Assembly (NCBI GenBank): GCA_964384625.1
Contig: CAYLNH010000012.1
Span: 1 to 55,091 of the forward strand
Reading direction: 5' to 3'
Length of the DNA stretch: 55,091 nucleotides
Source of the DNA: CAYLNH01 sp964384625
GTDB lineage: Bacteria; Verrucomicrobiota; Lentisphaeria; JABSQK01
Both the position numbers and the translations under genes were made by a program. Positions 1 through 8,834 of this stretch are shown here, one piece after another (position 1 is the first letter of the stretch; each line of letters opens with the position of its first letter). The notes beneath the pieces were generated by a model. The model ran no database searches. It had not been told where the DNA came from and was given only the letters and a program-made list of their open reading frames with translations.

Positions 1-128
1 CTAATATAGCACACACCGCGAGAATGTCGCCTATTTGCGTGCCGGATTAATACAGCGCTGCGGTTGCCGAACTCGAGCGTCGCGAGGCCTGAGGCCGGAG
101 TGACATCAAGAGACGGTCACTATCCGAA

Positions 129-857
129 TCAGAGGATGGCAGATTCCAGGCGTTGCTTTCGGCGTTGCCAGTCTGGCATGCAACGTTGGAGGAGACGGAA
201 GAAGCGGGGGCTGTGTTCCTGGTACTTGAGATGACACAGCTCGTGCATGATCACGTACTCGACGCAATAAAGGGGGGCCTTGATCAACTCCGGATTGAGC
301 AAGATGGCGTCGGGACGGCTGCAACTCCCCCAACGCTGTTTCATCTTACGCATTTTTACTTCGGGGAATGCCAGCTTGGGATCATGTAGTTTGCGGAAGC
401 AGCTTCCCGACCGTTGGAGGAAGATGCGTCGTGCGTGTTGGCGATACCATAGCTCAACGCGTTCGGCGATCTTTGCGGTGTCCGCCTTGTCGGGAACCCA
501 GACCTTGAGGAAACGCCCGATCAACTTCACTTCCGCCTTCTTGCCCTTGAGCACTTTCAACCGGTACTGTCGTCCGAGGTAATAGTGACTCTCACCGGAA
601 ACGTATTGTTTCGGCGGCGGCAACGGTTGGAACTGCTGGAAGTAGTCGAGTTGCTTAAGGATCCACCCCCCCTTGCGTTTCACGCGACGGCAGACTTCAG
701 CATCGCTTCGGTCAAACGGAGCCCAGACGCGTACGGACTGGTCGGGATGCACCTCAATCTTCAGCCGATCATGGTCATGGCGCTGCAGGATGAACTCGAT
801 CTGACGAGAACCGTATCGAGCGATCAAAGACTTCCCTCCATCCGGCAACTCGGTCAT
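129..857 (-). CDS. YgjP/DUF45-like zinc metallopeptidase
   Basis: A 242-residue protein with the zinc-binding motif HELCHLKYQEHS near its C-terminus, preceded by the conserved stretch KQRWGSCS. Together these are typical of the YgjP-like (DUF45/M48-related) metallopeptidases. Members of this family are commonly found beside hsdR in type I restriction loci; their substrate is generally unknown. I chose the ATG at 857 because it overlaps the stop of the upstream zinc-ribbon gene in an ATGA junction (857-854). A longer in-frame reading from 893 would lie inside that gene. It is the last gene of the minus-strand island visible here, and the 128 bases beyond it contain no gene I can support. The family call is firm; a role in defence is inferred from position only. 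Confidence 0.85.
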   Translation of the reverse strand: MTELPDGGKSLIARYGSRQIEFILQRHDHDRLKIEVHPDQSVRVWAPFDRSDAEVCRRVKRKGGWILKQLDYFQQFQPLPPPKQYVSGESHYYLGRQYRLKVLKGKKAEVKLIGRFLKVWVPDKADTAKIAERVELWYRQHARRIFLQRSGSCFRKLHDPKLAFPEVKMRKMKQRWGSCSRPDAILLNPELIKAPLYCVEYVIMHELCHLKYQEHSPRFFRLLQRCMPDWQRRKQRLESAIL

Positions 858-1066
858 GTAACCTCTTCCAGGAGACCGTCGCAGCGCAGGCATATCTGCA
901 CCGACTCATCTCCCTCACTCCGTGCCCAGCTACATTGATCACAGTAGTTGCACTCACACTTCGCACAGTAGTAGATCGCTGTTGTCATTTCACCTGTGCG
1001 TTCACTCTTCTCGCCGACATGGGCGCCACAGAATGAGCAGTAAGGTCGGTATTCTTCGTCTGACAT
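854..1066 (-). CDS. small multi-CXXC zinc-ribbon protein
   Basis: A 70-residue cysteine-rich protein with four CXXC-like knuckles (CSFC, CAKC, CDQC, CLRC), so it probably binds two zinc ions. I chose the start at 1066 because GAGGGAAG lies just ahead of the ATG and the ATG falls 38 bases beyond the hsdR stop; upstream in-frame ATGs lie within hsdR. The gene overlaps the metallopeptidase gene by four bases, which suggests the two are made together. I do not recognise a named family; the first knuckle resembles the ClpX-type C4 finger only superficially. It could be an adaptor or regulator of the restriction complex, but nothing in the sequence shows that. Confidence 0.6.
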   Translation of the reverse strand: MSDEEYRPYCSFCGAHVGEKSERTGEMTTAIYYCAKCECNYCDQCSWARSEGDESVQICLRCDGLLEEVT

Positions 1067-1103
1067 ATCTTCCCTCAGTATGTGATTCCAATTCAGGAAT
1101 TGC

Positions 1104-4100
1104 TCACGACGGATAGCGTACTCTGGCGATTTCCAGGCACTGTTCCATGACCGCATCTATATCGTCGAAGGTCAGTGGGATGCCCTTCTCTTCTTTGTAC
1201 TCGAACAGGAAATCCTCGATGGCCGTGCGCATCTGGTTTTGGACGTCAGAATTCTGCTCCCAGTTGACGATTTTCAGACGCTGGATGATCTCGTCGATTT
1301 TCAGACTGATGTCGATGCGCACGGCTTCGAGGTCCAGATCGTCACGGGCGTATTTCTTCAGCGGCTCGTCCGTAATGCCGAAGAAGGCAATTGCCACACC
1401 ATGGTCTCTTAACCGTTCGGGGATCCGGTCTCCTGTGCGGTTGCGCACATGGTTCATGGCTTCGGTGACCTTCTCCAGGTATTCGACATCGGAAATGCGA
1501 TGCGCGCGGAAGGCATCGATGGCGTCCTCCACCAAACGGCTGAACTTGCGATAGAAGGCCGGGTCCTCCTTCTCCCATTTCTCTTTCAGCGTCTTCTTGG
1601 TCCGATGCGCAATCCGATCGGCTTTGGCTGCCGGGGCGTTCACTTTGTCGACTTCCTTGGCGAATGCCTCCTGGTCGAAAATGTCGACCAGCTCCGTCAG
1701 TTTTTCGACCTCGCCCGTACCGACATGCGTGTCCAGCAGTTTCTGAATCCGCTTCTCGTACTCCCTGAAGTCCACCGTCTCCGCGTAACGGCGGCGGACG
1801 GCCGTGCGCAGGTTGCAGAAGAACTTCAGGTCGTCTTTGTACTGCCGGATCTTCTTCTCAGACGTCTTCTCATGGAATGCCACTGTTGACAGTGCGACCT
1901 GTAGCTTGCGTGAGAACTCCTGGAGCCGGCCGTAGAACCTCGCCCGCAGGGCCTCGTCTGCCAGCAACAGCTCGTATTGCTCGGCGTCTTGCCGGTTTTT
2001 GATGCTGTTGAACAGATCCCATACGGCAGCATGCGCCTGCGGCAGGTCGGCAATCTCCTTCTGCACATCGGTCAGCGCGTGTACCAGGTCGTCCTGGTCG
2101 AATCCATCGAGGGCTTCCGGCAAGCCGCCATACAGGTCCAACGCCTCATCCAAACTGCCGAGTACACCGTAGTAGTCGATGATGTAACCAAAATCCTTGC
2201 CTTCGTGCAGCCGGTTCACGCGGGCGATCGCCTGCAAGAGGGTGTGGCCCTCCAGTTTCTTGTGCAGATACAACACGGTATTCCGCGGGGCATCAAAACC
2301 AGTCAAAAGTTTGTCGACGACGATGATGATCTCCGGATGCTCGGCATGTTTGAACGCGTTGATGATCTGCTTGTTGTACTGCTTCTCACTGCCGTACTTC
2401 GACATCATCCGTTTCCAGAACTTCTGCACCGCCTCCTTGCTCTCCGAATGGATGTCATCATGGCCTTCGCGGTCATCCGGACCGGAGATCAGGACCTCCG
2501 AAGAAACAATGCCGAACTCGTCCAGGAACTCCTTGTAGGTCAGCGCCGCTTCCTTACTCATCGTGGCCAACTGGCCCTTGTATGGGGTGCCCTGCCAGGT
2601 ATCCCGGTAGTGCGTGCTCACATCCCAGGCGATCCGCATGATGACCTGCTTCACCTTCTGAATCTGGTCGCCCGTGCTGCACTTCCGTTTCAGGTCGGCC
2701 TTCTGTTCCGGCGTCAGCTCTTCCGTGTACTTCTCGAACCATTCGTCCAACGGCACACGATCCACGTCCTGCGGCACCAGCCGGCCCTCGTACAGCAACG
2801 GAACGACCGCCTTGTCTTCAACCGCCTGCCGGATGTTGTAGACCGGGTCGATCAACCCGCCGAAGAGAACCGCAGTCTTCTTGTCTCTCTTCATCAGCGG
2901 CGTCCCGGTGAACCCGATGTAGCAGGCATTGGGTAAAGCCTTCTTCATGCGGATATGGCGCTCACTGAAGCCGCGCAGTCCCTTGCCGTGCTGCGTCCGG
3001 TGGCTCTCGTCTACCAACACAAAGATGTCCGGACTCGTGTTCGGTTGGTCCATGCGCCCGCAGGCCGCTTCGAACTTGTCGATCACCGTTGTGATCACCT
3101 GCGCCTTTGCGCCGGACAGCAGCTTGCCCAGATTCCAGCCGCTGCGCGCTTGAACCACCTCAAAGCCGGAGTTGCGGAAGGTGTCCCGAATCTGGTCGTC
3201 CAGATCGATGCGGTCGGTTACCACCACGATCTTGTGGTCCTGCAGCTCACGCGCCAACGCCAGGCCCTTCGCCAGCATCACCATGGTCAGTGACTTGCCG
3301 CTGCCCTGGGTATGCCAGACCACACCGCCGCGACGACTGCCGTCCGTTTCCCGCACCTGGATCCGGCGCAGGATGTTTTTCACGCAGAAGTACTGCTGAT
3401 ACCGCGCGATCTTTTTCTCGCCGGCATCGAAGATAACGAATTGCCGCGACAACTCCAACAGCCGCTCCGGTCGACACAGACAGTACAACGCCCGGTCTTG
3501 TGGCGAAGCGGCGCGATCGCCGCCCTGCTCCAAACCGACGAAGTACGGCTTGCTGTCTTCGTGCAATGTGTCCTTACCAAACAGGTCGTCCTTCTGCTGG
3601 TCGTCCAAGTCCTGATTGACCAATTGCGTCAGGAGGTCCTCATCGAGTTCATCCTCTTTCCAGACACTCCAGAACTTCGCGCCCGTGCCGACCGTGCCGA
3701 ACTTCGCGGCATCATTGGTCACGCCCAGCAGCAACTGCGCATACTGAAACAGCCGTGGTATCTCATCCTCGTGCTGATTCCGGATATGCTGCGAAATCGC
3801 CTCGCCCATCGGGTCCTTGATGTGCGGGCTCTTGCATTCAATCACAGCAAACGGGATGCCGTTGACAAACAACACCAGGTCGGGCCGACGCGTTTCGTAG
3901 AAGCGCTCGCGTTCGAAGATGAACTTGGTTCGGATCTTCAGTTCGTCGTTACCGTGCGGAATCAGTTCCTCAACGCCCACGGGTACGTCGTTGACCAAGA
4001 CCTTGACGCTGTCCGGGAAGTAGATTTCCGGCGGCTTCGCCACCGTAATCAGAAACTCCTCATCGCCGTCGCGCTGCCGATCCAGCACCTCGGCCTCGTC

Positions 4101-4580
4101 CCCGTCGATCAGCACGTCCACCCGGATGGCCGTGGTCTCCGCCCCGCCCGAACGCTCGACCGCGAACTCCTCGGTCACGTGGTAGACATTGTTCTCCGGA
4201 TGCAGCCAGTCGACGTAGTTCAACGTGAAACTCTTGACGTCCCCCAGGATGCTCTGCTGCATCGCCTTACCGAGGGTGAGTATCTCATAGACCTGCTCAT
4301 TCGTCCGCAACAGTCCATCGAACAGCTCCAGCTTCAGCGCCTGCACCGCGCCCTGGATGTTGGCTTCCGAGAACGCGAAGGTCTCGCCCTTAAACTGAAT
4401 CCGATTGATCCGCCGGAGCTGCTCCTCCAGCACCGGCTCCAGGAGCACGTTCCGCAATCGCCCACCCCGCAACGCCAACGCCTTGGCCGGCGACAGATAC
4501 TGATACCCCAGCTTCTGCAGCAGCATCAACGCCGGTATCTGGCTGATCCGGTCTTCTTTGTATGACGGAATGTCGGCCAT
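1104..4580 (-). CDS. hsdR: type I restriction enzyme R subunit (HsdR)
   Basis: The 1158-residue motor and nuclease subunit of a type I restriction enzyme, which translocates DNA using ATP and cuts it at a distance. An N-terminal PD-(D/E)XK nuclease is visible around residues 232-250 (RRPDLVLF...VIECK). The superfamily 2 helicase region has Walker A HTQGSGKS at about 423-430, DESH at about 524-527, then GFTGTPL, TGFDAP and QAIARVNR. The length fits the family and no frame break is seen, so it looks intact. The start at 4580 lies 16 bases past the stop of the metallo-beta-lactamase gene and has no strong ribosome binding site, so translation may depend on coupling. HsdM and two HsdS proteins are encoded upstream on the same strand, separated by accessory genes. 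Confidence 0.97.
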   Translation of the reverse strand: MADIPSYKEDRISQIPALMLLQKLGYQYLSPAKALALRGGRLRNVLLEPVLEEQLRRINRIQFKGETFAFSEANIQGAVQALKLELFDGLLRTNEQVYEILTLGKAMQQSILGDVKSFTLNYVDWLHPENNVYHVTEEFAVERSGGAETTAIRVDVLIDGDEAEVLDRQRDGDEEFLITVAKPPEIYFPDSVKVLVNDVPVGVEELIPHGNDELKIRTKFIFERERFYETRRPDLVLFVNGIPFAVIECKSPHIKDPMGEAISQHIRNQHEDEIPRLFQYAQLLLGVTNDAAKFGTVGTGAKFWSVWKEDELDEDLLTQLVNQDLDDQQKDDLFGKDTLHEDSKPYFVGLEQGGDRAASPQDRALYCLCRPERLLELSRQFVIFDAGEKKIARYQQYFCVKNILRRIQVRETDGSRRGGVVWHTQGSGKSLTMVMLAKGLALARELQDHKIVVVTDRIDLDDQIRDTFRNSGFEVVQARSGWNLGKLLSGAKAQVITTVIDKFEAACGRMDQPNTSPDIFVLVDESHRTQHGKGLRGFSERHIRMKKALPNACYIGFTGTPLMKRDKKTAVLFGGLIDPVYNIRQAVEDKAVVPLLYEGRLVPQDVDRVPLDEWFEKYTEELTPEQKADLKRKCSTGDQIQKVKQVIMRIAWDVSTHYRDTWQGTPYKGQLATMSKEAALTYKEFLDEFGIVSSEVLISGPDDREGHDDIHSESKEAVQKFWKRMMSKYGSEKQYNKQIINAFKHAEHPEIIIVVDKLLTGFDAPRNTVLYLHKKLEGHTLLQAIARVNRLHEGKDFGYIIDYYGVLGSLDEALDLYGGLPEALDGFDQDDLVHALTDVQKEIADLPQAHAAVWDLFNSIKNRQDAEQYELLLADEALRARFYGRLQEFSRKLQVALSTVAFHEKTSEKKIRQYKDDLKFFCNLRTAVRRRYAETVDFREYEKRIQKLLDTHVGTGEVEKLTELVDIFDQEAFAKEVDKVNAPAAKADRIAHRTKKTLKEKWEKEDPAFYRKFSRLVEDAIDAFRAHRISDVEYLEKVTEAMNHVRNRTGDRIPERLRDHGVAIAFFGITDEPLKKYARDDLDLEAVRIDISLKIDEIIQRLKIVNWEQNSDVQNQMRTAIEDFLFEYKEEKGIPLTFDDIDAVMEQCLEIARVRYPS

Positions 4581-4596
4581 GACACAGATTAGTGAG

Positions 4597-5871
4597 CTAC
4601 GGGACTAAGGTTGCACGAGCTTCGATTCCTAGTCCCTGGATTTCGTTACAAAGCAACAGACGCTTGTCGTTACTGACTAGTTGGTCAACCACCATCTTGC
4701 TGGGGTGCTTGTGTTTGTTTCCGAGCCCGAATGAGGCCACCCACATCTGACATCGAGGCATCAACGCGATGAACCTGTTGCGCCAATTGCCTTTGGCCCC
4801 ATGGTGCGGCAACAGGAACGCCCCCACCAGATCGAGTTCTGCCCGGAAATGCTGCTGGTATTCGGCAATACCGATGTTGGCATCCCCCATCAGCATCTGT
4901 ACTGGAGGCAACAGGAACTCGTTACTCCGTCCTACGCTAGCGATTTCGAACCAATCGACGAGGACACAACCGGAAAGACTACTGGTTAAGAAGACGTCAG
5001 GATCCCCTGTCGGACGCTGTTGCAGTAAGATCTCTGCATGGCCATGGAGGAGCATGTCCCCGTGGCGCCGCGGGCTGGCCGGGCCGTGACAGCAAATCAC
5101 CGAGGTGCTGTTCTGTCCGCCAGATCCACCAAAGAGCGACATGTAGACATCCTTCAGGTCCTTGAGGCGGTTTCCGACAGCGGATGGGATGTCATTGGGA
5201 TCAACTGGAGGATCACAGGCCCGGAGTTCCGCCTCGATGTCGTGTCGGTCGGCCCGTCCAGGCTGGCAGTAGAACTTGAAGCCCCACAATGGCACTCGGA
5301 GGATGTTGGAGTGATTGCGTATGGTCACTGAGTCGGGCGTACCCGTAAGCTCAGGAAAGTCTGCCTTATTCAACGGCGGTTCGCCAAGCCAACCATAGTT
5401 GCCTAGCCCTTGGGCAGCCTGCTCGGGCCAATCCAAAACCGGCCTCTCGCCCCAGAGGAACGTCACACGAGTGTCCAAGTTGTCCCCGGAGGCCTCGGCG
5501 ATGTACGCCAACGGGTTCGTGAGGAATGCCACATAGTCATCGTTAAGCGGACCATCCCCTCCCATCAGTGAATACTCAGCAGCCACCATTAAGCGCTCCG
5601 CCGGGAAGAGATAGGGAAGCACGACCTCCTTCACTCCCTTGGTTCTGGCAAGAAGATCCCTGACGGCGTTCATGTGATCCGCATGGAAATGGGAGATGAT
5701 CAGGAGATCCAAGGGATCATTCTGATCATATCTAGAGATTGCCGAGTTTGTGTAGGCCGCGCCGCTGTCTGTCCCACAGTCGTACACGAATCGGAAATCG
5801 TTGATCGCACCACTGCAGAAGAGTCCTTGGCCAACGGGATGGAAGTCAAATTTGCAGGAAACATCAACCAT
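4597..5871 (-). CDS. metallo-beta-lactamase-fold hydrolase (ComEC/Rec2-like)
   Basis: A 424-residue protein with the metal-binding motif HFHADH at residues 61-66, a later MGDAN and LLPHHGAKGNW near the C-terminus. This pattern fits the metallo-beta-lactamase fold of the ComEC/Rec2-like branch, whose members are often phosphodiesterases or nucleases. No signal peptide or membrane segment is seen. I chose the ATG at 5871 because it overlaps the end of the upstream membrane-protein gene by eight bases and starts directly at the conserved domain. The reading frame stays open back to 6057, but that part is basic and low in complexity and lies inside the neighbour. Standing between a membrane-anchored protein and hsdR, it is a candidate effector of the island, but its substrate cannot be read from the sequence. 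Confidence 0.85.
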   Translation of the reverse strand: MVDVSCKFDFHPVGQGLFCSGAINDFRFVYDCGTDSGAAYTNSAISRYDQNDPLDLLIISHFHADHMNAVRDLLARTKGVKEVVLPYLFPAERLMVAAEYSLMGGDGPLNDDYVAFLTNPLAYIAEASGDNLDTRVTFLWGERPVLDWPEQAAQGLGNYGWLGEPPLNKADFPELTGTPDSVTIRNHSNILRVPLWGFKFYCQPGRADRHDIEAELRACDPPVDPNDIPSAVGNRLKDLKDVYMSLFGGSGGQNSTSVICCHGPASPRRHGDMLLHGHAEILLQQRPTGDPDVFLTSSLSGCVLVDWFEIASVGRSNEFLLPPVQMLMGDANIGIAEYQQHFRAELDLVGAFLLPHHGAKGNWRNRFIALMPRCQMWVASFGLGNKHKHPSKMVVDQLVSNDKRLLLCNEIQGLGIEARATLVP

Positions 5872-6535
5872 GAGTTCCTTCTTCCTCCCCCTCTTCGGAC
5901 CGAAGTTCTTTCTTCTTGGCGTTTTCAGTCTCGATGTCCGCAATGATCTGCTGCATCTCCTTCTGCCGCGTCCGCTTCTGAAAGTATGAACTCTGGTCAA
6001 TACGGGCATGGCCCCAACTCGTGAAGCTTTGCCAGCCATCATTGGGCCCGACCTCAAACCCGTTCAACATGATTTGCGCCAAAGCCTGGCCCATTCCAGC
6101 ACTTTCACAGAGCACAGATTTACTGTTCTTCAGTATCACCTTGAAAACAAAGTCGCTCGCCTCGACGTGATCAACGGGAAGATCTCTTTCATGCTTGAGC
6201 CATGATTGGACGAACGAATTTGGTTTCTTCCCCACAAACATCTCGCAGTGATGACAACGCTCTTGTCCGGGTAGCAGTGGGTCCGCTGCAGATGCTTTGG
6301 CGGGGAAACAGCTCATTGTGCCCCGCGACGGATGGAAGAGAGCCAACTCGTATGGAGGGATGGCCGCTTTGCCAACATTCTGGACCGTGATGGAGATTCC
6401 TTCCTTATCTCCGACTTCTCCGTATCGTCCAGTAGTGATTCGGAATCTCGGACGTCCTTCGAACCACGACCATACCCGATCAGCAACTACTCCCATTACG
6501 GCGCCAAGGACCAGTCCTCCGATGAACTCGATCAT
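5864..6535 (-). CDS. membrane-anchored protein of unknown function
   Basis: A 223-residue protein beginning with a hydrophobic, glycine-rich segment (residues about 4-22, MIEFIGGLVLGAVMGVVADR), which should act as a membrane anchor. A predicted beta-rich middle part follows, with the short hydrophobic stretch SITVQNVGKAAIPPYELALF, and a charged C-terminal tail rich in Lys and Glu that is probably helical (residues 185-223). I do not recognise a family. The gene starts in an ATGA overlap with the full-length hsdS upstream and overlaps the metallo-beta-lactamase gene downstream by eight bases. It is therefore embedded in one transcription unit and probably acts with one or both neighbours. It may hold the MBL protein at the membrane; that is inference. 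Confidence 0.6.
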   Translation of the reverse strand: MIEFIGGLVLGAVMGVVADRVWSWFEGRPRFRITTGRYGEVGDKEGISITVQNVGKAAIPPYELALFHPSRGTMSCFPAKASAADPLLPGQERCHHCEMFVGKKPNSFVQSWLKHERDLPVDHVEASDFVFKVILKNSKSVLCESAGMGQALAQIMLNGFEVGPNDGWQSFTSWGHARIDQSSYFQKRTRQKEMQQIIADIETENAKKKELRSEEGEEEGTHG

Positions 6536-7776
6536 GTCCCGCCTCCGGTCATTGTTCGGATCTGGCCAGTCAGCAGTTTCTGCATCAGGCCCTTCTTCTG
6601 TTGTAACAACTGTTGAACTTTCAGTGCCAGAACCGAAATGTCTTCGTCTGCCTCCTTCAACACCGCCACAATGGCCGCCTGTTCATCAACGCCAGGCAAC
6701 TGGATCTTGATCCGAGCGAAGGATCGATATTTCAGGTTCAGCGTATCGCTCACCAACCCTTGTGAGTTACGCCAGAAGACGTTTACCATTGGGGAGAACT
6801 TGAACAGGTGCGATGCGTACTCGCCCAAGATCTCAGATGTTGGGGTACAGATCGTGTAGGCTGGGCTAACGATGCCATCAAGTTCGGAGAGCGCGGACAC
6901 GCCCTGCCACATCCTCATCGTGTTATAGCCGATGTCGCCGGGAGCAACGCGCTTGTACTTCGATTTGTCAGTGTTAGAGATATCTTTGCGGTCCGTTTCG
7001 TCTCGAGGTATGACGCCACGATCTGCGGTTATCGAAAGCAGGGGCAAATCGTCTCGTCGCGTTTCTTTTCGCTCCTTGAAAACGTCGCCAAGTCTACACG
7101 TCCGCCAGGGGGTGCCACGGAATTGCGGGAAGCGGAGTTCCCCGGTGAGGAGTTTCTGCATGAGGCCCTTTTTGAGCTGCTGCTTGGCCTGGATGAGTTT
7201 CTCTGTCTGCTCGATGGCCCGATCCCATGTCGACAGGATCTCCGCGATCTTGCGCTGCTCGGGGAGAGGAGGAAGGGGGATTGAGATTTTGCGTAGGGTG
7301 TCTTGACTCAAGTTAGAGATATTTGTCCCCCCTCCCAATCGAAGCATCTGTTTGCGCCCCGGCCAAGACCCCATGAACCTTGCGACGTACTCGGGTACAG
7401 CATGGTCCGTTGACACGCGTGCCCTGATGGTGAATCCCGAGAAGCCAGTAGGCCGCGATAGCTCCGGCATGATCATGCACCGGCCGATCAATGTTTTGTT
7501 GCCATTGGACCTCACAAACAGGAGATCATCGCCTTGCAGGACCTCTTCGGGCGAAAGCTCTCTGTTCAGGGAGACTTCTTCGAATGATGACGCATCTGGT
7601 CGGAACAACCGTTGGAATCCTGTCACGCCAATGATTCTGTATGTGTAGCCAGTGTCAGACCGCAGGAAGTTTAGGCCGTTCTTGAATAGCGCGATGTCAC
7701 CCAGAAGCGCGCAATCCCAATCCACTGGGATCTCACCAATGGGTGTCGTTTTCGTCTTCTGGTTGGCTTGGTTCAT
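6532..7776 (-). CDS. hsdS: type I restriction specificity subunit, full length (HsdS)
   Basis: A 414-residue specificity subunit with two target-recognition domains separated by a conserved helical spacer. The end of the first half reads IPLPPLPEQRKIAEILSTWD and is followed by LMQKLLTGELRFP. The end of the second half reads QLPGVDEQAAIVAVLKEADE and then LMQKLLTGQIR. The repeated LMQKLLTG is the usual sign of two-fold internal symmetry. The start at 7776 is set by an ATGA overlap with the FRG gene upstream; the frame runs open to 7836, but that part lies within the FRG gene. An ATGA overlap also joins it to the next gene. A second, half-sized hsdS sits directly upstream of hsdM in the same island. 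Confidence 0.95.
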   Translation of the reverse strand: MNQANQKTKTTPIGEIPVDWDCALLGDIALFKNGLNFLRSDTGYTYRIIGVTGFQRLFRPDASSFEEVSLNRELSPEEVLQGDDLLFVRSNGNKTLIGRCMIMPELSRPTGFSGFTIRARVSTDHAVPEYVARFMGSWPGRKQMLRLGGGTNISNLSQDTLRKISIPLPPLPEQRKIAEILSTWDRAIEQTEKLIQAKQQLKKGLMQKLLTGELRFPQFRGTPWRTCRLGDVFKERKETRRDDLPLLSITADRGVIPRDETDRKDISNTDKSKYKRVAPGDIGYNTMRMWQGVSALSELDGIVSPAYTICTPTSEILGEYASHLFKFSPMVNVFWRNSQGLVSDTLNLKYRSFARIKIQLPGVDEQAAIVAVLKEADEDISVLALKVQQLLQQKKGLMQKLLTGQIRTMTGGGT

Positions 7777-8618
7777 AGATTTTCCTGCAGCGAATCCGGC
7801 AGATGCCCGAGAGACGTGTCCCAGTCGAGTTCCCACATGGCGTTAACATATTGGGCGGCGCCGTCGAGGTCTGGGAACAGCGATGAACGGTTGATGTTCA
7901 TCTTGTTCAGAAGCTTCAGGCAATCCGTGCGGTCTGTGTTCGGGATGACGATTTTCTCCAGAATGCAACGGGCGTGGCTGCCCATTGGGATGGGAGTGCC
8001 TGCGGAATTCTCGTTCTCGAAGTGGGTTTGGACATACTCTTGAAGATCACACTCCTCGGGCATTCGGAGCAGCAAGCCGGCTTGGTTTACAAGTCGGGGA
8101 CTGGTCTCTTTCAATGGGGTGTAAGGTAGAGGGGCTGGGGCCTCTTTTGAGTGCTCCTGCAGTATACAACTTGACGATAGAACGAAGACGGCCCGAGATT
8201 CGGGCTCGTTCCCATCAATGCACTTCTCCTCGAACGCAAAGAAGAGGGCGACGAAGGGAGACATCGTCCAGTCCAGCATCGGGGTCTTCAGACCATGATG
8301 CTGTCCCAGCACCCACCATTCGTCCTCGGACAACTCCGGCGGGTTGCTACCGCGCCGGCCCTTGACCGCGTGTTGGAAAGCTACCAGATGGACTTCGCGG
8401 GTAACCGGAGGGCAGCCAAAGCGTCCACCAAGGTAGGTGGGGAAGCGCTCTTCCCAGCGATCCATCGAGGACTTGACCGGCCACGTGGCATCTGCTTGGC
8501 CGCGATAGATGAGTGCGGGACAGTCGTGGTGTTTGGTTTCTATCACGCCAGTGAATTCGCGCCAGGAGTCCAGGGTGGTTTCCCGGTAGCCTTTGATGAT
8601 TTCAGTTGATTGGGCCAT
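7773..8618 (-). CDS. FRG-domain protein
   Basis: A 281-residue protein with the two marks of the FRG domain: LIYRGQAD at about residues 37-44 and, further on, GQHHGLKTPMLDWTMSP. FRG proteins are widespread, often lie beside restriction-modification and other defence genes, and have no settled biochemical function. The start at 8618 has a good ribosome binding site (GGAAGGGATGAG) and is the first gene of this minus-strand block after a divergent intergenic region. Downstream it overlaps hsdS by four bases, so it is probably co-translated with the specificity subunit. An inverted repeat at 8748-8772 lies about 130 bases upstream and may control it. Confidence 0.85.
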   Translation of the reverse strand: MAQSTEIIKGYRETTLDSWREFTGVIETKHHDCPALIYRGQADATWPVKSSMDRWEERFPTYLGGRFGCPPVTREVHLVAFQHAVKGRRGSNPPELSEDEWWVLGQHHGLKTPMLDWTMSPFVALFFAFEEKCIDGNEPESRAVFVLSSSCILQEHSKEAPAPLPYTPLKETSPRLVNQAGLLLRMPEECDLQEYVQTHFENENSAGTPIPMGSHARCILEKIVIPNTDRTDCLKLLNKMNINRSSLFPDLDGAAQYVNAMWELDWDTSLGHLPDSLQENL

Positions 8619-8621
8619 TGC

Positions 8622-8834
8622 TCATCCCTTCCGTTCGGTGTTCGCATGATAGTTGTTCCGTACAATCTGGGCGGAACAACGGACATGCGGCAACCTACAA
8701 GGTTTTCTTGTGAGTTGGACTACTGAACAATGCCCAATGGTTGCCCCAGTTGTTGCATTTTCTGCAACAACTGCCGAACCCGATGAGGCGAATTCTGTTG
8801 AATTGCGTGCTGGTTTCTTTATATTACTGAACAT
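8622..8834 (-). other. doubtful short ORF between divergent genes
   Basis: A 70-codon reading frame that ends three bases before the FRG start. It contains the peptide SAVVAENATTGAT, which closely matches MAVVAGNATTEPT in the 103-aa protein encoded just before the kinase (11502-11813). The shared part is encoded by the inverted repeat at 8748-8772, so the peptide similarity may only reflect a duplicated DNA element. Its possible ATG at 8834 overlaps the ATG of the plus-strand gene at 8833 within a single CATG, and both starts are unlikely to be used. It may be a real small gene, a decayed copy, or only a leader or regulatory region. Confidence 0.25.
8748..8772. repeat. perfect inverted repeat, copy 1 (putative operator)
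   Basis: A perfect 10-base inverted repeat, AGTTGTTGCA and TGCAACAACT, around a five-base centre (TTTTC). The same arms with centre TTTCC occur at 11574-11598, and the flanking bases are partly conserved (TGGTTG upstream, TGCC downstream). This copy lies in the divergent region between the FRG gene and the plus-strand gene at 8833. That is where a shared operator or a transcribed hairpin would be expected. Confidence 0.6.

Noticed and set aside
3312..4565. Long plus-strand open frame opposite hsdR
   Set aside because: It is the GC-rich antisense shadow of hsdR, with no ribosome site or recognisable domain.
8653..8832. N-terminal extension of the plus-strand nuclease-like protein
   Set aside because: This part crosses the inverted repeat, reads as unstructured sequence and has no ribosome binding site. 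The domain begins after the ATG at 8833.
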